A stretch of 64,000 nucleotides of DNA from Motacilla alba alba. Lineage: Eukaryota > Chordata > Aves > Passeriformes > Motacillidae. The stretch spans positions 4,728,649 to 4,792,648 of the forward strand of contig NC_052027.1 in assembly GCF_015832195.1 (NCBI RefSeq). The letters run 5' to 3'. This document shows positions 15,350 to 28,300 of this stretch, piece by piece (within the stretch, counting starts at the first letter, position 1; each line of letters opens with the position of its first letter). The notes under the pieces are model-generated. The model did no database searches. It was not told the origin of the DNA and saw only the letters and a program-made list of their open reading frames with translations. A program made the position numbers and the translations under genes.

Positions 15350-18300
15350 TGCAAGCTGCCACAACAGGAGGAGTCTGGCCCACAGTCTGGTTCTCAGTCC
15401 TCTCTTGGGTTGGGTCTCGTAACCGTGTGGCCATAGCACAAGTCAGTTCTGTCAGCAGATAGAAAACCTTTAATTTTTGAACATGTGTGGTCCCTTCGCA
15501 ATGCCATCAGTGAGATAAATTCTCCTTACAGTCATTCAGCAGCCCAGGTCTTTCTCAGGACTGAGCAGAGCCATACCTTGCAGAGATCAGGTGTAGCACA
15601 AAACCACACCCACTTAGTGCAGAGTCCTTCTGACACGCGTGAGGTGAACTTTTACCCCACATTACTGCCTTGGAAATCAAGTAGCTAAGTAAGTGATAAG
15701 AAGCTATTTTTTACCTTAAGTCACTCAAATGATAGTGAAGAAAAAGCCTCTTCACATACCTAAGTTAGAGGGGAGATGGTTGGAAAACACTGAGCCTTCT
15801 CCATCTTCACCGCCAACATTTTCTGAAGTAGACAATGACAAAGAATTGGTAGAAGTGCACTGTCATGTGAGAATGCACATTACAGGGCAAAAGCATGATG
15901 GACAGCATTGCTCTGCAATTGTTCACGTTCTGAACTGGATCTGTTACACAGTCTCTGGTCCCCAGACCAGAAAGAGATGTGTAATCATAATTTTGTGCAT
16001 TAAATGTCCAGTATAAAAGAGGAAACCTGTGCTTTATATTTGCAGTCACCCAAAACTCTTGGGCAACAGAAAGTGGTGCAGTGTTCCAGGCTGTTTGAGA
16101 GCCTGTACCTTATATCCAAAGGCAAGTCAGCCTGTACGAACCAGTGGGATGCCAGCAGTCCAGCCCTGAAAAGTGCAGGACTTACCAGCTGGCACATACT
16201 CCACACATCACACGTGCAATAAACTGTCACTTTCTGAGGAAAATTAAACACATCTGTACCCAGTGCTAGGAGTAGTTAAACAGTCCCCTTGTCAAAGGAG
16301 CTGGGGACTTTGCTTTATAACATTAATGGCTGTGGTAGGATGTAAAATACAGGCACAGCAGCGTGAAGAGCTCTACCAACTACATCACAAAGACCAGGCC
16401 AATTTCTGTGGAGCAACTCTGTTGCCTGCAGGTGTAATTCTCCTTCATCTACCACCTTCTGCGCCTCTCTCCAACAATAAACTCTGCAGAATATGCCGGA
16501 GTTGGGGTGCAGACTTCCATTAGAACAGAAAAGGGGATCTTCATCTTTATACACCTCTCCCAGCCCCTGCAAATGCCTCACACCTTTTGGCAGCTGTACA
16601 GTCGCAGCCATCCCATGTCCAGATTGCAGAAAAAGCTGTACAATAAAACCTCAGTGCAACAAAAACTCAGTGTGCAACGTGACAAATACCAACTCCACTA
16701 CTAACTCCCGATTTAATTCAGAACATCCCTTAACCTTGCAAGTGCAGAGGCAAGGCTGTGCCTTTAACACACTTCTCATTAAGAATTCAGCTCCCTGTAA
16801 ACTGCATATAATCAAATTTCTGCACTACCCTGTTTCGGTTTCTCATTACTGCATATCTTTCATGTTTTAATTCACATGACATTAGATTTGCTGCACTAAA
16901 TGAGCACCTTCTGAACTCCAGAATAAAATGGAGGTTAATTACTAAACCAGATTTTTAAGTGAGAGTAAAACTCTATTAATGCCTAAAGCAATGCTAAACT
17001 TGACAACTTAATTGAAGTTAAGCATTGCAGAGTTAAACTGCCCCAACAGCTTTACTCCAAGCTGCAGCTCACACATTAAGACCTCCCAGGATCCCAAATT
17101 TTACACAGATGACAGGGGACAGGACTCCTGACTCTGAATCTTGCATTTGCAGTGAGCCACTCAAGTGGCATTTTGTGATGGCTTTGTAAGCAGATGTCCA
17201 GACCTGTCCCCCATCTGCTTCTCACCTGCCTCATCCACACCACTGAGCCTTGGGATAAACATGGGGAGACAATGAAAAGCAATGGGTGAAAAGAGCTCTC
17301 ACTTCATGAATTACAGGTAGAGGTAAAAACTATCAAGATCTGCCAACATTGAGCATTCACATGGTGTTAATTCACCAAAGCACTGAACAGCTAACCATGC
17401 CATAAGTATCCTGACTTATGCAGGTATTGCTGCTCACTGTTAACCATCCACAGACACTCTAACCTACACAAGAAAAGCCCAAAAGGACTGCATAAGTGAT
17501 AGTATCATCCTCATCTAAAATTGTGAAGTAAGGACCACTGAATTTACATGGTCCTTTGGTCCTACAGGTTCCTTTGGAGCTTCTAGATGGCATTAAGAAA
17601 TCTTATCTCTTCCCCAAAAAATGCTGCCATGGGAAATCACCTGTAACTTTCTGCTTATTTCTCAGCAGTTATTGGAAATGCAAAAGGAACGAAGCCTGGA
17701 ACAGTAAACATGGCTTATTTTCTATATTTGATGTTTTGCAGCTGCCAGTCAACTGCAATTATCCAAACATGTCAGAGCTGGAGAATACACAGCAATGAAG
17801 GCAGCCTCAGAAAACAGACTGGAGACTGACCATGGTCACCTTGATGGCTGATACCAAGTAAATCAAATGAGACTGCTATGACAGGACACAGCACTGTATT
17901 CTTGCTTGTTATTCACAGTATCATTGAAGATTTTTATTTAATTGCTACACTTCATTTTATCCTGGAAGATATCTCCGAAATAAACTTTTCCAGTAATTCC
18001 AATAAAATTTTCTTTATGCTGAGGAGCATATTCTTTAAAATCTCCAGTTTATTGGCCCTTGAAGCTGCCAAAAATAATCCAAATGAAACTGAAGCATGGT
18101 CCTACAAAGTTAAGACAAGATCAGTCCCAGCTAAATATCAGATGCTCAATTCCATGTGCTGTGTATTTAATATAGCTTGGGCAAAGGGCATTGCATGCTG
18201 TCCTGATTAACAGAAACAGCTACAGGTTACAGAAAGCCACTTCATGCACAGCTCACCGAGAAACTGATTCTAGAATTATCCCAGAGCAAGAAACGGCCAA

Positions 18301-18934
18301 AGTTCATGTTTACTATTTTGGAAGTAATTTCAACTTCAGTGTATGAATTCACAGCAGACAAGTCAGTGCTGGTGCATCAAAGAACAGGAATATTTTAGTC
18401 AACAGCCTGGTGGAATTATTACACATGTTAAACAGTCCAGATAACATCGCAAGCGATGAGCATTTGTCAAGTGCTCTGCACAAACAACACCAAGGCACAG
18501 TTCTGCAGCACTGGACACAACCTCTGCACTGAGGCTGAACTGCTCGTTAAATGCAAGGTTATGTTGTAGGGTGCTTTGCATCCATCCACAACGGGCAATG
18601 GCAGAGCTAAAAACTGATCTGTGTCAAACAGGGCTGAATCAAGATGAGGAAGAAAACTTGCCAGCCCTTAAGCCATGACTGAAGGATGCAGAAGTTTTGC
18701 CAACCAGGTCTTAAGCTTGACCAGCACAATCCATTGTTTTTAGGGCAAAATCCAATAGTTTAGCTAAAAAATGCAGCCCCCTGTTTTACTTCAAAGAGCA
18801 AAGCTGAGGGAGTGCAGCTTGGGGAAGAGATGTGCAGCCTCCTGCATAGTCCATCTTGTGTGCACTGTGACAAAGAAATCAGGAGACAGTTTATGGACAA
18901 CTCAAAAAATAACCCAAAACACAAAAAAAAAGCT

Positions 18935-19095
18935 CCACACCTTTTTTCACTGTGAGGGTCATCAGCACTGGAAGAAGTCATCCAGAGAAGTTGTGAAGTC
19001 TCTGTCTTTGGAGATACTCAAAACCCAGCATGACGTGGCTCTGAGCAGTGGAGCTGGCCAAGATGATCTGCAGAGGTGTCACCTCAGTGACTGAG
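18935..19095 (+). mobile_element. CR1 LINE fragment (3' end), plus orientation
   Basis: This follows the avian CR1 3' region in order: a TTTCACTGTGAGGGT start, then CACTGGAA, CATCCAGAGAAGTTGTGAAGT, CTTTGGAGATACTCAAAACCC, CTCTGAGCAG, and GATGATCTGCAGAGGT. It is 5'-truncated, as nearly all CR1 copies are, and diverged, with no typical octamer tail left. It carries no usable reverse-transcriptase sequence. It sits in the MITF intron, antisense to MITF transcription. Confidence 0.85.
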
Positions 19096-22000
19096 AGTCT
19101 GCCTAGCCACTGAGAAAAGCTTCAGACTGCTGGAAACAAGTGTATAGCAAACTTTCAGATCCTGTCCCTGTGACACCCAGATTAGACAACATTGTGGCTG
19201 GTTTTGAGAACAACCCAGTTTTAGATCCAGAAAATTGTGCTCATATCGAGCTCCTTTTCCAGGGAAGCCACACGAGCACTCCCTGTCACAGCAGGCAAAC
19301 ACACATATGGGGGCTGAAGGAACTGTTCTGTGATATAAGCATGTGCAGATCTAAATACTCATCTCAAACATTATCATCAGGACATCAGAAACTAAATGGG
19401 CAGTTAAGTCTTTCAGGGGAAAAAAAAAAAGAAATTAAACAAAAAACAGCTGATACTTATCATCCTCTGCTAAACAGACTATACACCAAAATTCAGTTAA
19501 TTCTGCATCTCATGTTGAAAAGATTATGGATTTATCTTTTTCTAGTGGGATTTTTCACTTTCCTAAGTAGTATTTCAGTGAAAGTGGAACATATTAAAAT
19601 CACAGTGTCAGGCTGGAAAGTACATCAGATTTAGGATCTTGCCATATGCTGAACACTCTTCTCCCAACCCAACAACATGGATTTGAGCTCAAACGATGAG
19701 CTGAAACTGAAGCACAAATAGTTCTGAGCAGCACAGCTCACATGCTTCAGGCTTGGAGGATCCCTCCTGTGTTTGTTACAGGCCTGGGGCTGCAACAAGA
19801 TGAAAACTACCAGTACAAAACCAATTGAATTATTTAGGATTCTGAAATAAAGACTACACAGAAGTGTTGTGTTGAACAAAGGTCTGATTGAGGCAGACCT
19901 TTAAACATATGCTTAACTTCAGCTGGCATTTAAGTCTGATCTCTTTCAAAGAAGCCTCATCCTGAACACTGGATGCTTTCTTAGCTTGCAGCTCCCACTA
20001 CGCCAAGGATTTAAAGTACATTTAGGGGGGAGGACAGTCTATGCAGGCATTTGCTCAGGAAGAATGCTTTTGGAAGACACTGTACATAATTTTAATATTT
20101 TCAATTGCTTCTATAACCTCAAACAAGCCCAAATTATTTCTAAAATTCCAGCACATCAGACACCTCCCTGAATTTTAACTCAAATTCTCATCTTTTTCTA
20201 ACAAGATGCCAGGAAACAGAAAAGAGCCTGTTCCCAAAAATTTAGATAAAATTCAGTTAAATTATCCAGATGGTTTTCATTCCACAGAAAATACTAAACC
20301 AGCAGTCTGCAAAGCATAGCGTTTTCTAAATACACAAAATAAAGAGAAAACAATGCACAAGTGGAAAGTGCAAATGCTGAGCCCATTATATTTTTGTTCC
20401 AGCAGAAATGCAGCACAATCAATACAATCTTGCAGTTCTAAAGGACCCAGCTTTCTGCTGCCAGGGGTGCTCTGCAGCTGTAAGCACCACCAAATAAACT
20501 GCAAGCAGTTCAACCACTTAATTTTTTCCTGTGCTACATGCAGAAAGGAGGAACTACATTCCCACCCACTTAACCTCCAAAACTCAGCATTCCCTACAGC
20601 ACAAGAAGTCAAAGAGCACCTGCTGAACAACCTATGTACTTTGAATGACTCTGCAAGCAGCCAAATTTAGCAAATTTGCTATTTTCTCCAAAGCACAGCC
20701 TGATTCTGCAGCTCTTAAATACAGGGAAAACTGTCTTAGATTAAATAGTGATTACAGATTTAGAATTTCAAGAGCTGTGAAAGTCCTTGCCACAGAAAAT
20801 AAACCCACTGAGAAGGGATGAGGAGAGATACTGCAATTTTCTGTGCTGTGCTATTTAATAAATCTCAATGCAAAGGAATTAAATTACAGATAGGAAAACA
20901 AGCATCTATATAATTACACAACACCTGAAATCATTCAAACCCACCACCAGCAGAATCAAAAAACTAATCAGCAAGAGATGAGCCATGAAAAAATCTCTCT
21001 GCAGTCAGAGATGGATATTCATCCCTTTTTTCATGTATCTATCTAATATGTTTCATAGCAACGGGGCAGGAGCTATCCCACAGCAGGGGATGGGACTGGC
21101 TACCACACAAACCAGCACCATCTGCTGGGTACACCCCAAAACTGAGAGGAGAAAACAGGCCAGCGAGCAAACTCGGTACTTAAACTGAGTTTCTCCAACA
21201 GGAGGAAATCCCTGAAGTATTTCTTCTTCAGATCATGAGCGTGTTTTCTCATGCAATGCTGCTGGCTGGCCTCACCCCCAGCCCTGCTGAGCGCTGCAGC
21301 ACAGCGATAGCGCAGCGATGCTCTCGCAGTCCTTGGGGAGAGCAGGACCCGGCCAGCTGCCCTCGGTGCCTTCCTAAAACAGCTCCTCAGGCTGCCAGGA
21401 AAAGCTCTGAGGATGGAAATGGTGGGATCAGCAGCTGATAAAGCCACCATCAGGTGCCCCTGGTTGAAGCTCACTGCAAGAGCCACCTTTTCTCAGCAGC
21501 TTCCTTTCATGGAGCTGGTGCCCAGCGTGCCTCTCAGCACAGCAGAGCAGCATTCAGGAACACAAGATCACTGGACCTGTTTCTCTGCAGGTCTGTTTAT
21601 AGTCTCAAGTAGTCCAGCAAGGCAAAAAACCAAATGGTCCCCAGTTTCAAAGAGCAAGTGCCTGAGGACTCCACCTGAGAACCAAGAACACACGCCCCAG
21701 ACTGGGGCAAGAGACCACTGCAGGCACAGACAGGGAAACTTTGCCTTATGGACATCTTTGCACCCCAGCACAACTCTTACAGTCACCTTCATTAGAAAGG
21801 CTAAGTGAGGGATAATTATGACTCCTCCACAAAGGAAGACTGCTTTGGAAAGACAGCAATTACTGCCTGCTCGGAGGGATCTCTCCCAGAAAGCAGGAGG
21901 CTGCTGTAAAGGTAGGGTGGCCAATTCCTTGGAAAATACCAAAAAAGCTGCAAGGAAGACCTCTTCTCCAGCTCTGAAAATATCCAGCAGCAGCACCGGG

Positions 22001-22292
22001 CCTCTTCCAGCCAACCATGGTTTTGTTGTAGGGGCAGCTCCAGCACCTTTGAGAGCCTCATAAGAGGCAGACGCAATTCGCACTTTTCTACATTACTTGA
22101 AAAACACAAAGTCTCTGCTGGCCCACAGCACCAGGCCTAACAGCCCCTACAGCACAGCTTTGTACAGTATCAAAAGTTGCATTAGCTGGGAACCAAATTA
22201 TCACTTGCACAGTAGTTTTGCAATTAGATTGAAACTGTAAATTGTGCAACCAGCTAAATTAAAAAACAAGTTTGTGATACAGACATAATCTT

Positions 22293-22398
22293 AATTCAGC
22301 TCCTGCCTTACTCACCATACATCTCTGTAACTTGTTTCTACACAGAATTCAGCTCCTGCCTTACTCATCATACATCTCTGTAACTTGTTTCTACACAG
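22293..22398 (+). repeat. 53-bp tandem duplication (two copies)
   Basis: Copies at 22293-22345 and 22346-22398 begin AATTCAGCTCCTGCCTTACT and end TTTCTACACAG. I see one difference (CTCACC against CTCATC). Identity this high within diverged intronic DNA implies a recent event or an assembly artefact. Confidence 0.93.
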
Positions 22399-25300
22399 AT
22401 TCAAGCTCCTTTTGCTGTACCACAAATGACTTCACATTCCTAAAAAATTAAGTACTCTTAAGAACTAACGTATGTTTGTCGTCACTCTTAATATGCACCT
22501 TTGCCTGAAGCTATTTCACCAACACACAGCACTCTGAGAGGCCTTTGGGCATCAGAGCCCAGACCACCCTTCAACTTCCTTGCCTTCCCGCAACATTTCA
22601 GGACTCCTTCCCTTCATCCAACTCTCTCTGCTCCATATATCACCACTCTTACTTCGAGCAGGTCCCCTTATGTCATGCCGTGACCTCTACTACAGAAATT
22701 TGGACAACCACCTTTTAGATGGAGCTGAAAACCATTTCTGAGCATGTTTTGCTTCCTGGTAGAGCTGTTCCACTTTGTACCAGTGACTATTTTCCGGAGC
22801 AAAGTCAGAACATCCATTCAAATATTCTCTCCCTTGTGTTACACCAAGTCATTCCTGCCCCTACCAGGCTCAAACAATACTGTACAAGGCAAAATGGGGT
22901 AGCTTCTGCAAAAAAAAGACACCTCAAAAAGTCCATGATTTATGTTTGGGCACTCCCAAGGACAGTGGGCACTTAAAATCCTGTGTATTGAGTCACAGTC
23001 AGGACTGGAACTCAAAACTTCTATGTGCTGAGTGGACAAAGCTGGGGCAGGGGGATGTCATACTACCTGCTCTTCCTCATTTCTGTCAGAGCACACCTGC
23101 CCTAGGCACATCACTCCGACGAGGGTTTAGCAACAGCTCCCCTGGACCCGACACCCAGCTCAGCTCAGCAGCATCAGCAGCCTCTCACAGCCTGCCCTGG
23201 CTAACTCAGGCATTCCCCAGCTCCAGGCCAGTGCTCACCTGCCTGCTTTGAAGCCACCCCGAGTTCTTTAAGGAACCCAGACACCCACCTTGTGGGGTTT
23301 TTTAAAATTCCACTAGGCAACAGAACGCATAAAAATGAGATGACGCAAGGCTGAGCCGAAGCTCCCCTAATGAACACAGCCCCAAGTGTCCCACAGGATG
23401 TGACAGGTGGAGGGGCAGGCGAGCCCAGCCGAGATGAGGTCACAAAATGAGCACTTTGCACAGCACACTACTAATCTTAAATTCCAAACTCATTATGCAC
23501 AAGCCTAACAAACAAAGGAGCAGCTTAGCAGATTTACAATTTACCTTCTCCGAGGGTGGAATAATTATCTATCTGATAGCAACCTTCGTGATACAACAGC
23601 AATAAATAAATAAATGATCCCAGCAACTCTTGTGAACCGTGCCTGTGGCTTCACTAGACAGACTGACAGCTGGAATGTGGATTTAGCTGGCTGAGCTTGG
23701 GCAGAGTCGTAAATATTTGCCACAAATAAAATAAGGCTTGCTAGACTGAGCAGAAACCCAAACACAGTAGTTAATGGCATCCAAGGGATACAGTGCAAGA
23801 AACCCACAGGCCCCTGAACTCCTTCCAGCTTCCAATGAACAGCCCCTAATTTTTTTTCTCCTTGCTTTTGTCTAAGATCATTCCCTCCTGCATGTGGACA
23901 TGTCAATTCCATTCTGATATCACTCTCTCAGGTTGCAACTTCTATCCAAACCAAAGTTCACAAACATTATAGAAAGGGTTTGTATTCCTAATTTGGCTTT
24001 ACAGCTGCATATTACCATGCAGCAGCACATCCAGAAAAAGCATTTCCAAACGCATACTTTTACACAAGCTTTCTCCTTTATTTAGATAAAAACCCAAAGA
24101 ATCCTGAAAGGAAATAGTACATGTGCACAAAACATGCTCAGCTAGGCTCTCCCACTCAGATCCTTTTCCACTTCTATGGCATTATTCCGACCTCCCAGTT
24201 TGAAGCCCCAGAACCACATGTTCCCCTTGCCCATATTCCCAATCTCTCACCATCTGACAGCTTCCTAAGTCTGCTCCCATCTTCTCACCCTGAAACAGTA
24301 CCTCCAGCCCAAGCTCTCTAGCTGGCTGCTTCTCTTCCAGGAAGGATCACAGCAGTTCCTGTTTTATGTGTTTATATGTTACAACAGGACAGCTGGCAGT
24401 AAGATTAGCAACAATCATTGATTGCTCCAGTCTCCATCCTACAAAGCATCCTTCACATGGGACATTCTGGTTGTTCCCACTTCTTGTTACTTTTCTCCCA
24501 CCTCCAGACCCCAATTCCCCTGCCCTGCTTGTTTCCCCCATTCCTCCAGCAGTTTGTGCTGTCACATATTTGCAAAGAAAAGAGACAGCATCTCAGCATT
24601 TGGGTTACATGCAAGCTTTAACAATATACTAAGTTATCATCATGCTGCTTTAAACACATTAAAACTGGCAAGATTCCAGCACCGAAATATCTCAGAGATT
24701 ATCAACATCTTTCCAGGAACCCAAAATACCAATATTCACCCGGATTTTCTCAGAATTCACCCCAAATAAATTCTTTAATATAACAATAGACCAAACCAGG
24801 CACTTAATCCTCACACACAGAGATTGCTTTTGTAGGTTGAAACAGACACAGACATCCTTCCAACTCTCCAAAACTTCAGTGCTCTCTTCAGAAGCAGCCT
24901 CACAGGGTGGTCTGAGAAGACCAGACCCCCAACATGCTCTCCCTGGCCACACGAGCCCAAACAGCAGGTCCACATGGGTTTATGCCCATTTTGTGCCAGA
25001 AGAGCAGCACAAAGGAAGGTGCAACGTACCTGTGAATTTAGATCAGTATTTTTTGGGGAGCAGTTGAGGAGGATGAATCCAAGTCTTCCCAGAGGTGGCA
25101 GCTGCAGCATCGTCCCCAACGCAACTGTTTCCCCGAGCTGTAATATCCCTATGAAATACCAGCTGCAAGAGTGGGCTCCAGCCACCTGACACTACACCTG
25201 AGGTGCTCTAGAGTAATGCAAAAAGGGTCTGAAAAAAAGGCACTTATTTGTTCTTGATGCTCATTTCTGCATGGAACACAGAATTCATAAACCCCACATC

Positions 25301-28300
25301 TGCAAACGTGTGTCCGCCTGCATTGTAAAGGAATAATCCTCATGGGAACTGATTTAAAAAAAAACTTGTTTACGGTTAGAGGCTGCTAATTACACCATTA
25401 AAATACTAGCCTGAACCCCACATTACACTTGCATTCTGTTTTACATAGCAGTACACGTAACAATCATCACAGCAAGCTGCTCTGTTGGCTCATGCTGGAA
25501 GAAGTAATTATATATCACAGCAACACAATTTTGCCCTTCAACCTGCCAGTCCAGTCCACGCAGCAGCTGCGAGCAGCAGGTCAGGGTGGGGGGAGCCTAC
25601 AGAGAGTGTTTCTACATAATCACTTACCACTGAAGAAAAAAAAGCTAAAAACCACCAGCCCCTGGCTTGCATGCTTGGCAGAAAGCTGCTAACACAAACA
25701 TTACAGCAGGCCTTGCAGCAGGGATGTTACCAGAAAAAGTGAGCTCAATCCAAGGGCACTGTTAGTGCTGAAGTATTAGCTGAGAGTTGTAGAGCAAGCC
25801 CTCCTTAGTGACTGTCACCTTTTTTGTGCCTGTACCAGTGATACCCACACTAGCCTCTTTCACTTGGACACTACTGTGGCTTCTCTGAAACACCTATTCT
25901 CAGGTGAAGCCCACAAGCAGCAGTGACTAAGGCCTATGCAAGTCACAAACTGAATTTCTGGGCAAAGACACTGAGACAGGGCCTTTCAAAAGGCACCCAA
26001 AACTGTTAATGCCCACCCACAGCACACAGAGCCTTGGGGTGCCTAACACCGAAAACTGCACTTAACTTCTGCTCCAGATGGACTGGAGAACAGGATGACC
26101 TCTTCCAAGACTTTGGCTCCAGTGAACCTGAATATTTCAATCTTGACACTCAAAGCAGCATCAGGTTTTTCACAGCTGTTGCAGATAAAGCAGTGGCATA
26201 GTTATATTGTGAATATGCAATAAAATTCATTTTCCTGTGCTGTTTTTTTTTTTCACCAGTATGAAATGTAGTGTAAAACTACACACAAGCCATTAGTTGT
26301 GCTGTTACTGTTTAACTAGAGATTATAAAAAATAAATCATCACAGTTCTTTTATAATATGATAGTGATGCAACAGTTAACTGTCCAGCAAAATCTGCCAT
26401 GCCAGGCTGCTTAATCATGTTGTCTTTGTTCAAGCAAAAATTATATTAAAAGACAGTTAATTTTTCCAAGCAAAAACATTACAGCCTGTGTATTTCAAAA
26501 ACTTTTTGAATCCAAAATAGAACGAGACAGACAATAATGGCCAAGAGCCTGACCAGCCTAATGGAAGTTGGACTCTCATTTTGTTCCCAACACTGAAACA
26601 GCAGATTGTTCACAGAACACAATTAACAGCCAACACACAATTTCAATTTTTTTTTAGCAGAAAAGTAAACAGAAAATTACTCCTTCTGTTTCATTTTCTA
26701 AGTCTTAAAGCATGTTGCTTTTAAAGGCAAACGCAGAAACAGGACAGCATCATTAAGTGTCAGAACAGGTTTCTCCTGTACCCTCATTTTTAAGCAGCTG
26801 GACTGATTTTTTCCTAATCAACTTTTGATCAGAGAAGATGTTTAAGAGGCTGAATTTGCTTGCAAAAAAGTACATCTGCAAATCTCTTCTGCTCTCACTT
26901 CCAGTTTTCTTCTAGATCCTGACCAGGCTGTACAGCAGCAATTAGTCATGCTGCCTACCACCGTGCCGGGAAGGACCTCTGATACATTGCCCTAAGTGCC
27001 AACTAAAAACACACACAGTGCACAAGAGGCTCTGCAATTACTTCTTAATGACAGTGGACAGATTCACAGAAGCCCCACAAATTCTATACCAGAAGCTCGT
27101 GAAATGACCTCCACTCTACGTGGGGAAATGAGCAGTACCAGGGGCAGCCCAGCTCCCCATCAGCAGGGCTGCACAGGCTTATTTTCAGCCTTTTAAGAGA
27201 CATACTGATTCAAATTATCACCTGGAATCTGCAAACCAACAGCAGCCAGCTAGGGAAGTTTCCTGCTCACCAGAAAAGTACGGATTTATTTCAAGCAGAA
27301 TGCACGTACTTGTACACAACTAATGCAGCCAGCAGTTAGATAAATAAAAAGCAAACACATGTGCTTGCTAAAAGATGCACAGTCAGTGCAGCCAGCTCAG
27401 CCTCAAAATATCTGTGCCCTCTCTGATCAGCTTGGCAGCCACACAAAACCCTCCCGAGGAAAGCAGGCCAGGGAAGCAAAAAGGTGACGCTCAATAGTTC
27501 GTATCAAAGCAAATGCTGAACTGAATTTCATGGGCTATTTCTGTTTCCTTGCTAAATAGCAAAGGCCTACTGCAAATAACAGAGCGAGAGTTTTGCAGGA
27601 GAGAAAAGGTCATCCAGGATCTCTCACCATGGCAAATGCTGTGCTACAGACAGGGAGCAGCACCGGCTCCCTGTGTAAAGAAATATACGGAAATACCACT
27701 TATTATCTCCACATGTTTATACCACAGACACTCCAACAGCAGCCCTTCCTTTTAAGACTGTTTTCAAAAATAAAAGAGTACAAAAAGCTGTGGTGAGGGT
27801 TTCCTTCCCAGTGCAGCGAATTTGAGGTGCAGAATAAACATGGAATTATTGACTCAGTCACAAAAATGTTACCGGAGAGATTTCAGAGACATACTTCTGG
27901 CTTAGCTCTACTCCCACTGACGTTGGTTCAGACTTTTACCACTGATTTCAGGCAGTGCTGGCCTACGTAGCACTTCCAGCTCAGCTATTATTACCTTTTA
28001 GTTTAAAATATGTAATGTTCCTCTGTAACAGACGGAAAAATATTTCAGGAACTTTTTAAATCTGTTCCTCCAAGATACATTTTGATTTTTTTTTTAATCA
28101 CACTGAGACACGGTTCCTGGATGCAAGAACATGTGACCTGTTCTAAATAAAGGATATTTTCCACTTCTTGCACAACTGGAACAGATATAAGCAGTAGCTT
28201 GAACAAACTGCATTGCAGAACCCAACCAGAATATAAAACACTTGAACAAGATCCATAAATAGCAGTAATATGAAAAGACTACCTCCAATAAGGCACAAAC

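Noticed and set aside
19594..19625. AATCACAGTGTCAGGCTGGAAA, similar to a reversed CR1 tail
   Set aside because: Similarity is about 20 bases with no continuation into the CR1 body.
19140..19634. 164-codon plus-strand frame with a hydrophobic stretch
   Set aside because: Starts just after a CR1 fragment, includes a poly-A/K tract, and has no family resemblance. It is intronic noise.
21568..22083. 171-codon minus-strand frame
   Set aside because: No recognised domain, no splice signals or promoter, and overlapping open frames on the other strand. It looks like a chance frame.
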